NCBI GenBank assembly: GCA_900239685.1
Contig: OENT01000687.1
Span: 19,443-83,442 of the forward strand
Reading direction: 5' to 3'
DNA from: Rotaria macrura
Taxonomy: Eukaryota > Rotifera > Eurotatoria > Philodinida > Philodinidae
Length of the DNA stretch: 64,000 bases
Shown here: piece by piece, positions 49,220-61,016 of the stretch
Numbering within the stretch: the stretch's first letter is position 1
How the letters are laid out: every line of letters starts with the position of its first letter
Made by a program: the position numbers and the translations under genes
The notes under the pieces: generated by a model
Seen by the model: only the letters and a program-made list of their open reading frames with translations
What the model was told of the DNA's origin: nothing
Database searches by the model: none

Positions 49220-50714
49220 TTATTTTTTCTTCTTTTTCGGTGGTTTTTTTATACATTCATCATCACTATCATCGTCATCGTCATCGTCTTCTTCACTATC
49301 CTCATCCGATCTTTCGTTTTCATTATCGAATTCTGTTTTTGCATCTAATTCTAAATCGTCAAAAAACGAATTGTTTTGTCGGTGTCCACCTTTCTTTTTT
49401 TTCTTATTTAACACTATTTTTATTTGTTGAGAATCCATTAATTGTAACGTTTCCTGTGTTGACGATGTACCAATAAGATAATCTGCATCACACGATGTTG
49501 ATAATGTTTGAATCGGCATAGAACAGGTACGGCCAATCACTGACATAATTCGATGAGGATAAAGACTAAGACAACTGAAAGCAAATTATCAATGTAAAAA
49601 GAAGTCAAGTAAAACTAAAAAACATATTCGAACCGAATTTTCCCATCTTCGCAACCGGTAGCAATCAATGATTGATCAAGTACAGTCAGACATTCAATGC
49701 CACCTGGATGACCAGGAAATCGATCAGACATATTACCGAATTCTTTCCAATTAAAAAAATATAAAACACCTTCCATCGTACTACATACGATCTTGGTTCC
49801 ATCCTTGATCAACAGAAGCACTAATCTTTGTTTTATTCAATATGAGAAATAAAAATAAATTCCTCTACCTTAACAATACTACAAGCTGTTAAGTCACTAT
49901 CCATCAATTCTGATTGTATTTGCAATTTCTTCTTCCGTACATTATAAACAGTTAATGTACCTTCACCGCTTAAACATTTCAAAAAGATTTTAGTTTTTAA
50001 CAATGAAAATTTGTGATAAATACCTTGTTGTAAGTAATGTTCGTCGATCACTTGCACAAGTCAAATCACTAATGTAATCGTCACAATCATGAAATTCAGC
50101 TAATGATTTCTTCTGTCTATAATCCCATAACTGTTTTTATGAATTTAGATATCATGTAAACAAAGTCGTTTTCCTTTTCATTTACCTTAACACATCCATC
50201 GTCATCGCCCGTTGCTAACACACAATTGTCAACGACACATAAACAATTTATAGGAGAACTATCAAATGAGAAAGACAAGTCAAGAAAGAAACCGATGAAA
50301 ATGATCAAATCTAATACTTGTGTGCTCGTTTATATTTTGAAAACATCTTTCCGGTTTCTGTTGATCTCAGTTTAATTGATTTATCTTTAGAAACAGTTAT
50401 GATCGATTGACCGTCCGGAGTTAAACCAATTGCACGAACTGATTTTTTATGAACTTTCATCGAACGAATGTTTGACATTGATCGTTCGTTTTCATCATCG
50501 TTTATCTGTACCCTATTGATTGAAAGAAAAAACACGGAAAGTCATGTATAATGAAAGCATTTTAAGAAAACAGCAATTCTTCACACCAGTGTAGATGACC
50601 AGAAATAGCACCGGCTAAGAACAGATTTCGAGTAACCGGACAAAATCGAGAACACATGATTTCTGTTGGAAATTCAATTTCGGGGCCATCGTCAAATAAT
50701 GATGTCGAAACCAT
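49220..50714 (-). CDS. WDR55: WDR55-like WD40-repeat protein
   Basis: Seven exons (50714-50587, 50512-50318, 50258-50186, 50130-50024, 49968-49869, 49803-49634, 49574-49220) join in phase to about 375 residues, close to vertebrate WDR55. WD40 blades are visible: AIGLTPDGQSIITVSKDKSI, SPINCLCVVDNCVLATGDDD followed by LWDYRQKKSL, SGEGTLTVYNVRKKKLQ, GVLYFFNWKEFG with SDRFPGHPGGIECL, and IATGCEDGKIR. The C-terminal tail is basic then very acidic (KKKKGGHRQNNSFFDDLELD, then runs of D and E, ending KKPPKKKKK), as in the family. WDR55 acts in the nucleolus in rRNA processing and ribosome production in vertebrates, and the tail would suit nuclear and nucleolar placement. The start is the first Met of the exon encoding MVSTSLFDDGPEIEFPTE. 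The donor of exon 6 is non-consensus (GTTCGA), but it alone keeps the frame. Confidence 0.93.
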
Positions 50715-52099
50715 GATGAACAGAGATATTTCGAAGAGTAGAAAGATTCTTCTCTTTTTTTCCCTTTACTTGCTTTAACAATGGTTAAATATCATTGGAT
50801 GAACTTTAAACCAGTCAAAACCAATAGAACTACCTTCATGCATGCCTTTGTCGGTTGTATATATTTATATACGATGAACAGATACCACTAACCCACAACT
50901 AATTATCATTTTAAAAGCATATGCGACAGTAAATCCTTAAATTTCGATCACAGTCAACACATCTACAGTTATTTCCCAGTACTTACGACATACAATCGAA
51001 CAACTTATTGCTATTTACAATAGTTGCATCAATCTCCCTGTTCTTTTTCTTTACTGCGAGTTAGTACTTTCAAGAATGATTTTCTAATGCTTGCAACATA
51101 TTTTTCGTCTTGGTTTTCTACCAAATGGCTACACAGCAAGTCATATGCATTCGTCAAATGAGTAGAATACACGGAGTTTCTTCCATACAAACAATTGAGC
51201 TCAGATCAGAAGAACATTTCAAAATAAATTTATCCACAGCCAAACTTAATTCATTCTGTTCGACTTCTGAAAAGCACATTTCCATATATCAAGAATTTTA
51301 GTTCATATTTGTAAATATGAAAATACGTGTTCTTTCTCTTGATGATGTGCATCTCATCGAAACAACAACAGCTGTAATTTTTCGATCGGTAGTTTTTTTT
51401 TGTAAAACACAGATTTGATGACGAAATCACAATATGTCACCAGACATGTGAACAGGTGAAATGCCATAAAAGATACCACTACGTAGTCGAATATGACAAA
51501 CAGAAAAGCTCTACGCTCCATGCATTCTCCCTTGTTACACTCTCACATATCAAACGAGCTCTTCGAATAGTTCTTTCGATGGAATCTTATCTGTTTCAAC
51601 ATTCATTCGACTGCTGCAATCTAAATTTACCATGAGAATCTAGTCAACTTGTACTCATTCTTCTTCAAGCTCGGTATTGTCATTATTTCATGCATCATTT
51701 GTTCTCTCTCGTATTATATATAACCATTAGAGTTTGAGTGGAATGAGAATAAGACTAACTTTTTATTTGAAGATAAAATACATATTGACGGTATAATGCG
51801 CATGTAATAGATATTCACAAATAAAAATCCTACGTATGAGTAGTACTAGGTAAGGAAGTTATCCTTTCAAACTGATTCATAAAAAACAAGTATCATGCTA
51901 ATTAAATAGCCGACAAGAAGGAGAAACGCTTTTGATTCGGTAGGCATACGTCTCTCTATTTCTCATACGGTTTCATACTAGATAAGAAACAAAAATGAAT
52001 TAAAAGATTTAATAGCAGTAAAAACACACTGACAAGCTTGACTAAATAAAATCGAAGTTAAGATGCAAAGAAACTATTTTGAATTCATATTATTCTTAT
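50715..52099. other. Intergenic, WDR55 promoter side
   Basis: About 1.4 kb upstream of WDR55 and downstream of the next minus-strand gene. No coding segment recognised; short AT-rich tracts only. Confidence 0.4.
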
Positions 52100-52955
52100 T
52101 CACTGTTCTGCTCCTGTGTTTGAACAGGATGATTGCGTTCTTGACGATTTTTCATTGTTAGCTGCTGTAGTGCCAAGAGTAATTTTTGAAATAGCAACAT
52201 ATGTTTCATTCGCAGCTGTAGCTTCGGTTCGGATGACTGTCGTCGATGTTGATGTTAACAGACGATTCGTATCTGCAGCTCCCAAACTAGATTGACAAGA
52301 AACAGTTCTTTTCCAAATCAGCTATTCTCAAAATAATCTTACGCAGCAACTTGTTGTGTAATAGCATCAACTCTTGCGTTGGCCTGTGCTTGAGCTTCAC
52401 GTAGAACGCTCATTTTCAAACGATTCGCTTCCTCATTCAAGTCATCAATACGTTTTCGAGCTTGTTCAAGAATCATATCTTGACGTACATTCAGATCCTT
52501 TTCGAGTGAAGCTAAATCTTGTGCTTTCGTTGTGTCGAGTTCTTCAATAAAATTTTGTAATTTAACTTTATATTCTTCTTCAATAGCAGCTGAACGTGTA
52601 CTGGCATCAGTTAAAAGATTTCCTTGTTGAGCTTGAGTATCGGCAACGATTTTTGAAATAGATGCTGTGACTTCTTCAGATATTTGTTCTGTACGACGAC
52701 GAGAATAATCATCGATTTGTTGATTAGTTGAACCTGAAATGTAAATGACGCGAATGAGAAAAAAAGAACAGAAAAGATGAAATCATATTTACCAAGTTTA
52801 CTCATCAATACAACCATTTTTTCTACATTTTCCAGATTAACTTTTGATTGTGTTTCAGTGCTAACTATCGATTTAACAGCAACATTTTCAGATATTGCTG
52901 TATGAGCTACAGCTGAACCTGTTGTTGTATTCGTTTCATGTCCAATCGTTGACAT
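52100..52955 (-). CDS. Unrecognised coiled-coil protein
   Basis: Three exons (52955-52793, 52733-52343, 52286-52100) join in phase to 246 residues. I do not recognise the family. Residues 1-55 are polar, T/S/V-rich (MSTIGHETNTTTGSAVAHTA). Residues from about 60 to 185 form a long charged helix rich in A, E, K, Q and R without Pro (for example LASLEKDLNVRQDMILEQAR), a likely coiled coil. The last 60 residues are T/A/S-rich and end in CSNTGAEQ. No signal peptide or membrane segment is seen. The plan (flexible ends around a long amphipathic helix) resembles stress-protective heat-soluble proteins of desiccation-tolerant animals, but sequence identity is not evident and this is only an analogy. 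A splice acceptor just upstream (about 52985) suggests a 5' UTR intron or spliced-leader site. Confidence 0.75.
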
Positions 52956-54624
52956 TTTACTAGTTGTAGTAGGAAAACCTAATAATCTGAAAAAATAAAA
53001 ACATTTTTCTTCTGCCTTTTTTAATTCTTAAAATCGAAGTTTAATTCAATGCCATCATCAAACGAATAGGGTCTATCCAAAGTCAAGCACTTAGAGCTGG
53101 CTTCATCGATGAGCCAATTTCTGTAAAAGATAATCCATACTACATATATCAACGAACAGTTTCATGGAACCAATAAAATATTGCATATAAACGACATTTT
53201 TTTCTATTATGTGTGTATTCATTTTTGAGAACGAACAGAAAATGAGTGCATATGTACATGATTGTGCCCTTTTGTACATCATTCTTTTGTTATCTATTTC
53301 AAAATGGAAGTTTAATTCTAATACTTCGTGCATATCAAACACATTTTATCAACCATAATTATTTGTGGGCGCTACGATTCACTATCGACTTTCTTTTCTA
53401 AATGATATTTTATATGCATTGCAGAAATAGCAATGCCGAAAATGAATAAGAATAATAGATACCAATCATCGTATGATTGATTTTTCGTAACACGCTTCGG
53501 TCACGAATCAACAATGATTATTCAAAATAATGAGAAGAGATGTTCGGTCAAAAAAGAAACAATCAAAAATAGTTCAAGAATTCACAAAATTTCGTTCCCG
53601 TTTTTCACAAGTATTTTATCGTCTTCAGATAAAGTAACATAAACACTTTGAAATATTTTGCATAGTTGTATATATTGGTGGTTTTACAGCGTTACACATA
53701 ACCAAATACACTCCCTTCACTCTCGATGATAAGAGAAATAAAACATTGCATGAAAAAACTCGCTTGATTATCAACGAAATCAGCCATCAGTCTAAGACTT
53801 CACATTCTTCTTTCTTTAATCCTTGTAAAAAGAAAAACTCCTGTAATAACTGCTTGATGTTAACCCAAAGAATTTGCAATGTTCATCAAAATATTTAATT
53901 CTCATTTATTTATTTAGTCATATTCTTCGATAGTTGTATCAAATCATCAGCTGCAAAGTAATTCGAATGTTGATACTGTTTGTTACAGGTAATTCATATC
54001 AACTCCAGTCGTTTGTATTCGTTGTTCTTGTTACCCTGTCTATTTGAACGGCCTGTATAGACGTTTGTAGAACAGGAAAGAAAAACATACATCGACGTGC
54101 TGTTTTTTTTCATTCTCTCGCAAGCAAAGTTAGTCGAATGGGCATAGTCAAGATTCACGCATGCATCTGAATTTACCTTCTGCTAGAAGAGGTACGAGAC
54201 TGGACAACTATCTCGTTTACTCACATTTATACATATTTATCCCAATGATGTTTCTATATTAAACCCAGCTCTCTGTGGCAAGGCCGTTGATGATAATTGC
54301 ATGTTGCAGTGCATTGACTGAGGGATAAAATAAATACATGTGAAATTATTTCTTTTTAGTGTAAATCAAAAATATATATTAATTCGTCTTGTTCGCTCTT
54401 ATTTCATGATGAATCCAGTGTTTTTTTAAAGTGTACTCATGAGTAGATACAAGCACATCATAGAAAAAAAAAGAAATTATTCGAAGAAAAAAAGGAGATC
54501 ATTTCGAGTTTTGAATACACTCGAACAACATCGATACAATGAAAAAAAAAAGAAGACTTTTGCTCTTCCAGCATTTCTCTGTTCGTTTGTACACATCATA
54601 AATAATTCTTTCCTAAATTTCATT
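52956..54624. other. Intergenic, no gene seen
   Basis: AT-rich region between the coiled-coil gene start and the UBC9 stop, both on the minus strand. No exon recognised. Confidence 0.4.
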
Positions 54625-55398
54625 TTATATATCCGTCGCACGAAAACGTGCTGCTTGCTCACGAACTCCTAAATAAAAAAGAAACAAACGAAAATAGAAT
54701 TTTTATCGAACAACATAAAGGAAAGTTTTCTTACGTCTTTCATATTCAACTTCATCTTGCATATAGATAGCATAGGCTTCAGCTTGTGCTGGATCTTTTG
54801 GATTCGGTTCATTTAGTAATTCCTGTATACCGAGTAGAATTTGTTTAATTGTTATTGCTGGACGCCAATCCTTTTCTTCATCAAGCAATGATAAACATAC
54901 TGTTCCACTCTAAATCATCAATGAAACAAATGTATCTTCGTTTGAAATTTCTAAATAGACTTACGGGATAAATATTTGGATGAAATAATGGTGGTTCAAA
55001 TTTACATTTCGGCGGTGTAGATGGATAATCATCTTTGAATATCATACCTTAATTAAAAGAATATATTTCTATTGCTCTATTCAGCATTATGAACGTACGT
55101 AATTTGAATAGACCACCTTCCCATGGAGTGCTTGTTTTGCCTAGGAATACCAAGAAAAATATGTTTTCAAATTGAAGGAAATTTTCAAAAGAATTTCTTG
55201 CATTATACCTGGAATACCACATTCCCAATTGAGAAGATTGAGAGTTCCGTCAACGTTTTTTGCTGGTCTCTATTGAGAAAAGATTTGAATATTGAAAACA
55301 AAGAGACTTCCATTTCTTACAGCAATAAAACCAAACGGGTGATCTTTTCTCCACGCTTTTCGTTCTTCTGCAAGGCGTGCTGCTGAAATTCCAGCCAT
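54625..55398 (-). CDS. UBE2I: SUMO-conjugating enzyme UBC9
   Basis: Six exons (55398-55321, 55269-55209, 55140-55099, 55047-54965, 54909-54735, 54668-54625) join in phase to 160 residues, against 158 in human UBC9. The protein takes activated SUMO from the E1 onto its catalytic cysteine and passes it to lysines on target proteins, mostly in the nucleus. Diagnostic stretches: [62 protein letters not shown], and [20 protein letters not shown] with catalytic Cys93 at the same position as in human. [18 protein letters not shown] and [13 protein letters not shown] follow. Replacement of the usual VPTKNPDG by RPAKNVDG is mild. The C-terminus RFRATDI is two residues longer than usual. All key residues are intact. 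Confidence 0.97.
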
Positions 55399-56038
55399 TG
55401 TTATTTAGAGATTTAATTGCTTCTACAAAATTATTTTAAATTACAATCCAAACAAATATTTTCGATCACAGATAAAATATAAAAAAGCAAGAAAACAAAC
55501 AGAGAATAACAATTTAAACCAATTAGAAATCAGATAGTGTCCATTCTCTTCTTTTATTCAGTTAGCTAAAATCAAATGATTGTATGGACTGAAATATTTA
55601 TTCAACCCTACGTCAAATAGAATTTGCTAGAAATGAACACCATGAGATCTTTGTGAATAGATGACGCTAGTTGATTTTTTTTCGAATTCAATCACCACAT
55701 TTCAGCAACCTGTTTTAATTAGGAAAATCAATTCGATCTATTTTTTGATTCAGATTTCATTTTACATAAAAACAGAATTCGTCAACTATTCTATACAAAG
55801 ACGAATGAAAATGATTCATCAGTTTGAAAAGAGTTTCGCAATGTTTAAGAAACAATTGTTAATATGTATGCTTAGTCATTTTCGATGGTGAATATTACTA
55901 ATAAATGAAAATATTCATCTATATGAGCTCTGGAATGTTTTCATCGATCTATTGTTAGAAAATGTATTTCTTTTTCAAAGTTCGAAAGAATCGATACTAT
56001 ATTTGTAGTTGAATTGGTTCTATTTAGATTTGTAATCG
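55399..56038. other. Divergent intergenic region
   Basis: About 640 bases between UBC9 (-) and the plus-strand gene at 56039, which are transcribed away from each other, so both promoters probably lie here. AT-rich; no motif I can name. Confidence 0.4.
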
Positions 56039-56950
56039 ATGAGAACTTCATGTAACACGCATGATTATGATGGTAAACTACGTACAAAATGGTTCGAAAT
56101 TCGTCCAATGCTAATTGAAAAATACTTGCCAAAGTGTCTTTCATTTGATGATACAATTACAGATATCGAACGATGGCTTGACAAAAAATATTTTAATGTC
56201 AAACGCATTGGCCGTGCGCGGCGTTCTCTGCAAATTCTCATGTCAACTCGACGTAGTAATTTTGATTCATGCAACGATATCGACGTGGAAGAACTCTTGC
56301 CTATTCTGTGGGATAAAGTTAAAGATCAAGAGGATATACATGATACTTTTTATGAACAATTATGTGATATCACTGGTGGAAGTTGTTCTCAGGGACGGTC
56401 AACTCGGCTTTTTCAATTTTTATTTGTTTTTGATTTCCCATCAGAAGTATCAAATGCAACATCCCCGACCGAAGAAGATAAAACTGTACTAGCAACAGAG
56501 TCCAAACCAATAAAGACAGATTCGTCATCGGAAACATTAAATACAACGTCTAGGACTAATCAAGAAAAAATAGAAATGTCGACGGAACAAAGTTCAGATA
56601 GTGAAGATTTATCAGAGCCAACATCAACAGACAAAAGGGATGAATTGAATACAGCAGTTGACCAACAATCGAAAAAGGAAGATCTAATACTACAAATATC
56701 AAGTGAAAAACAATCAAAGGAAAACGAACCAAAAGCAGAAACTTCACTTGATCAGAATGATTTTTCTGTGCTAGAAAGCAAATTTCAACCCGCTGAAGAA
56801 CAATCAGTTGAGAAGGAAGAAGAAGAACAAGTACATAATAATGAGAAGTTACAAGTTGAGGACAAAAAAAAAGCAGAGCAACCACCAGAAAAAAATCAAG
56901 AATCTGACAATGAAAAAGAAATTAGCATCTCTCATAACATTAGAGAATAA
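56039..56950 (+). CDS. Unrecognised 303-residue protein with acidic low-complexity tail
   Basis: A single open frame of 303 codons from ATG at 56039, with an in-frame stop a few codons upstream, to TAA at 56950. I do not recognise the family. The first 135 residues look like a folded domain: WFEIRPMLIEKYLPKCLSFD, DIERWLDKKYFNVKRIGRAR, VEELLPILWDKVKD and GGSCSQGRSTRLFQF. The remaining 165 residues are a disordered-looking tail rich in E, S, K, T and Q (for example SVEKEEEEQVHNNEKLQVED). Lack of introns contrasts with the neighbouring genes. A possible 47-base intron (GTCAAC to TCAG, about 56398-56444) would shift the frame and end the protein soon after GGSCSQGR without the tail, so two forms are conceivable; the coding look of the tail favours no splicing. 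Confidence 0.7.
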   Translation: MRTSCNTHDYDGKLRTKWFEIRPMLIEKYLPKCLSFDDTITDIERWLDKKYFNVKRIGRARRSLQILMSTRRSNFDSCNDIDVEELLPILWDKVKDQEDIHDTFYEQLCDITGGSCSQGRSTRLFQFLFVFDFPSEVSNATSPTEEDKTVLATESKPIKTDSSSETLNTTSRTNQEKIEMSTEQSSDSEDLSEPTSTDKRDELNTAVDQQSKKEDLILQISSEKQSKENEPKAETSLDQNDFSVLESKFQPAEEQSVEKEEEEQVHNNEKLQVEDKKKAEQPPEKNQESDNEKEISISHNIRE

Positions 56951-59516
56951 TCAATATTAACAATTCTTTTTAAATCACGCTTTGAAATTAGTTTCAAAGA
57001 TCTGTTTTTAGTTTTATTCTATTGCACAAACGAAGATGTGACTTTCTTTCCTATTCTAAAAATATACTTGTAATAATATTCAAGAAAAATAATTGCACGT
57101 GTGAACTTATCGACGAGAGATCTTTATAAACAAATTCTATAAAATTATTATTATCTTGATTCTTTCCATAGCGTACGAACAAGATGATTTGATCGAAATT
57201 TAACCCTTTACCCTCGAAAATGGTCATTAAGGAGCCAGTGATAAAATAACTATAAAAAAAAGACTCTTAGTCTAACCAATAGACCAACAGTATAGACGAA
57301 TCGGCCAACCACCCCTTTGCTTTGGTGAAGAGTACAGTTTGAACATTGTACTGATCATAGGAAAAGGAGGCGATGGATCAACTAGGCAACTTGTCTTTTC
57401 TTTCTCTATTCTGATGGTGTTGATTAAGCGAAAGTAGTATCTCCTTGTCGTTATTTGAGCAATACGAAAAAAAGAATAGTGACGACATAAAAGGCTATTT
57501 TTATGAACGCATGTGGTTCAGATACGTATTTCTCAAAAACAACCACACTATCTCCAAGTAATAATATTGTCAATAAAAGCATTCTAATCAAAGACTAATA
57601 TTTCATTCTACTTCTAATGAGACATGGTTTAGAAAATAATATCCATGATCGACGCTATTCCTTACCTTTATCTATAAATTGTCTCTTTAGTGTTCATGTA
57701 ATATCTCATCATCTCTTATCCGTCAAGCTATTGAAAAATTTTCGAAATGCTTTTCATTTAAAAGTAGACACCTTCATCGCTATATGTCGTACATCATATT
57801 CCCGGGACACGTAATGTTCATAGACAAAAACAAAATTATAAAATTTTTAATGTTTTTCGAATTTACTGATTTTTTAAATCATCTTTTATACAAACAGAAC
57901 AATGAAAGAATGTAATCGTTTGTATTATTGATAGCTCATAAAGTTTTCAAAATTCAATATATCCTAGACATAGATTGACGAAGGTAAATCGTTATCGTAC
58001 TTGCATATTTCTTGTAAAGACAAACTCATTCAACTTAAAGATGTGTATCATATTGATTCAGATCACGTACGGATAAGATCATTTTATTCAGTTACATTAA
58101 GTTCCACTCAGACTTATGTTGGATTTATCATGAGTGAAAAACAACTCTGATACTTGCAAAACCAACTAAATAGTCGACACTGCAATGGAGAGTTGAAGTT
58201 CTCTAAGCTTGATTAGTTTTAAAATTGAAACGAAAGAATCGTCATGCAAATATTATTCTTGTATTTTTCTTTCTTAACTGTACCTTACATAATGATTCTA
58301 AAGTGTTTTGATTTGACTTGAAGATATTTATTTTCAACAGAGTATTTAAAGATGAAATTTTTTCACAGTACTCAGCGTGAAAAATGTTTTGCCGATCTAA
58401 AAGTTAGTTCTCTACAATCTATTAATCAACGAGAAAAGGTTTCTTTCAATTACAAAAAAGCATTAATTCGATTTAGAATGGTGTGTCTCGCCTAGCTGTT
58501 TGGTACATTTTCCACTGAATCAAAGTAATCTTTTCGAATGGGACAAAAGCTCATTTTATTGAGCCGTTTTTTGTGAAAGTAGCAACAAGGTGATCGTTAT
58601 TCGTTCTTTTAAATCTATCTCAGTAATGAAAAACATATCGGGAACGTTGAGCAATGCTTCTTTTTGTTCAGAATCGGTTGGTCTGCCACCTCATAGAATC
58701 ACAAAAATTTTGAAATTTTGCCATAAAACAAGCTTTATGATGGTTTAATGGAGATTGTCGTGAAAAATCTATTTCTGTTAAACCTATATTGGAAAGAATT
58801 TACTGTATACGTAAAATCAATCCCTTAAATTGTTTGTGCGAGATTTCACAATGGAAAAGTATCAAAATTATATCTACACGATCTCTTTGGGATATTCAGT
58901 TGGAAACCTGTGACTTTATGTTATTTTTAGCTTGACGCCGAAGACCTTTTTCGTGTAAATTAGGGGGAACTCATATGTACTGCAGATATCACGAAAGTAC
59001 GCCAAATAGTGAAAGTTAACGAAGTTGCATGATGTTCATCTAATTTCTAATCATCACTTGTTAAAATTGATCTAGTGTGCCTTTGTCTTTATTTTCCATA
59101 TGAGTTGACCTAACTATTGCATGAAGAGAATGCTCATGATATATCAACACCATAAAACTAAATAGGGACTACATGTCGCAAAACTTTTGAATTTCGAAAT
59201 TGACAGTCAGGTTCGACAGAGCACCCATGGAATGAAAAAATCAATCTAATTTCAGTTAAATGGTTATTTTCGAACTTTTCCTCAAAGAAATTCGATGACT
59301 TCGATTATTTCACCAAAATCCAAGTTATCAAGATGCTTTCATTATTTTTCAATCACTTTCATCTCATGAATTCCCGTTTTCCCTGGAAATCAAAATTACT
59401 CAATTAGTTTCATTTTTTCCATAATTTTCATTCCGTTGAAATGAGTATTCCAGCGAAATGAAATCACTTAATTACTTGCATTAGATTACCACTGTTTTCA
59501 TCTCCTGACTTCGCAT
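56951..59516. other. Intergenic, no gene seen
   Basis: About 2.6 kb of AT-rich DNA. Short open frames only, none with a recognisable domain. Confidence 0.45.
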
Positions 59517-59612
59517 CCCAGGTCGAACAAAGCGGACCGCCGTAACAGTATCGTAAACGGTCGTTTTTACATCGTATTCCACAGTTAAACGACCGTTTTA
59601 AGCCTCATTACG
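59517..59612. repeat. Fragment related to CCCAGGTC MITE
   Basis: Begins CCCAGGTCGAAC, the same end as the right terminus of the MITE at 13799-14049 (complement CCCAGGTCGAACGATACGG), followed by AAAGCGGACCG against ATACGGACCG. Further in, AACGGTCGTTT faces AAACGACCGTT as a hairpin. The flank is AT rather than TA and no matching right end is clear, so it is a decayed or partial copy. Confidence 0.5.
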
Positions 59613-60248
59613 TGGGTGCGCGTGTGCGTCTGAGTTTCGATCTTCAATTCATTTACACTCACACCAACACGGACACGCTCCGCAGAAATGAATAACGACG
59701 GAAGCGGTGTAATATTCACTCAAGGTTGAAGCGAGTCACATTGACGAGCGTTACATGTATTTTCATCGTCCCGAATGATGTGCTGTTCTTTGTGGTTTCA
59801 GTACTCTATAGTGTTTTGTTTTCTTTCATCGAATTCTTGGTGTATCCTTTTTGTATTCTTTTCTCAATTATTCTATTCTTGAATTCGTTTTGTGCATGTT
59901 TCTTCTTCTTGTTTAACGTATTTGTATTGAACAGATAACACTGTTCACGTGCAAATACGCGAAGGTGTTGAGTACTGGCGTTACCTATGACCACTAGCAT
60001 TCTTTTCATTATCTTATCACTATTGGTCATTAAGGATTCGTAGGTCGAATGAATATATGGAAACCGTGATAAAAGCTTTTACTCAGTTGATTTTCTTGTT
60101 TTGTGTTGCTGCTATAGTCTTCTTTTCAAAAGTGATAGAAGAAAAAGGTTGCAAGTCACCAGAGACCAGCAGTCATCGGAATGCTCTTCAAATGATAGTC
60201 CCTCCCGTCTTCCATTTCTGCCACTTTACATAGAATCGAGATATCGTA

Positions 60249-60548
60249 CCCATGACATCCAATCCGACAATAGAATCGACTCGGATCCGATCGGATTTTA
60301 TATGAATTTCCGTCAATCCGACAAAATCCTATCGGAATCCGGGAAAGTAATCGACTAGCGGACCCGTAGTGTTGGGATCCGATAGGAGCCTACTATCGGA
60401 ACTGAACGGAATCCGACGTCCCGTTTTGACTGATCTCTAATATTGCTACCAATTAATTATTGGTGCTGAATAAACTAAAATAGGTTTCCCCTTCGGAGCC
60501 GTTAATGGATTCGTTTCCCGGAACCCTATCGGATTTATTCACCTGGGT
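60249..60548. mobile_element. Degenerate TA-flanked MITE candidate
   Basis: Left end CCCATGACATCC after TA (60247-60248); right end CACCTGGG before TA (60549-60550), that is CCCAGGTG on the complement. Inside each end lie related words (AATCCGACAATAG and AATCCGATAGGG). The body is rich in GGATCCGATCGG-like words in both orientations. No ORF. It fits the CCCAG-ended foldback set but is strongly decayed. Confidence 0.45.
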
Positions 60549-61016
60549 AAAAGAAAACTGGATGCTAATACCTAATAATTTCAAAATCGTAATAATTGTT
60601 GTTTAAAAAAGGCTATGTTCACTAATACGTATACATCAGGGGACATGATGAACGCCTGCACCCTTTCATTAAACCCCTTGACTTGAAATCCAAAGTAATG
60701 AGCTTTCTGTAAAAGTTTTCTCATATACAAATTTGAGAAAATTCCTTCTCTAGAATAGTGCAAGCAGTGAAAATGTAGTGGTTGTCCTTGGTATTACGCT
60801 GTTTTTCATGAAATTATGGAAAACTGCGGTGAAATTTCAATCATTAAACTTAAAAATATCCCTCACTCAGTTGAGGGTCGAGCAAGTCCAAGCGACGAAC
60901 ATTACTTGTTGCTAAATGGTCGGATAATAATTTTATTTGTCGACTAATGAAAATATGAGTTACAAATATATGTGAAAAATATAAAAGATAAATATCTTCG
61001 CAGCTATTTACTAATT

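Noticed and set aside
56556-56885. 109-codon minus-strand hydrophobic frame
   Set aside because: Antisense shadow of the acidic tail of the plus-strand gene at 56039-56950.
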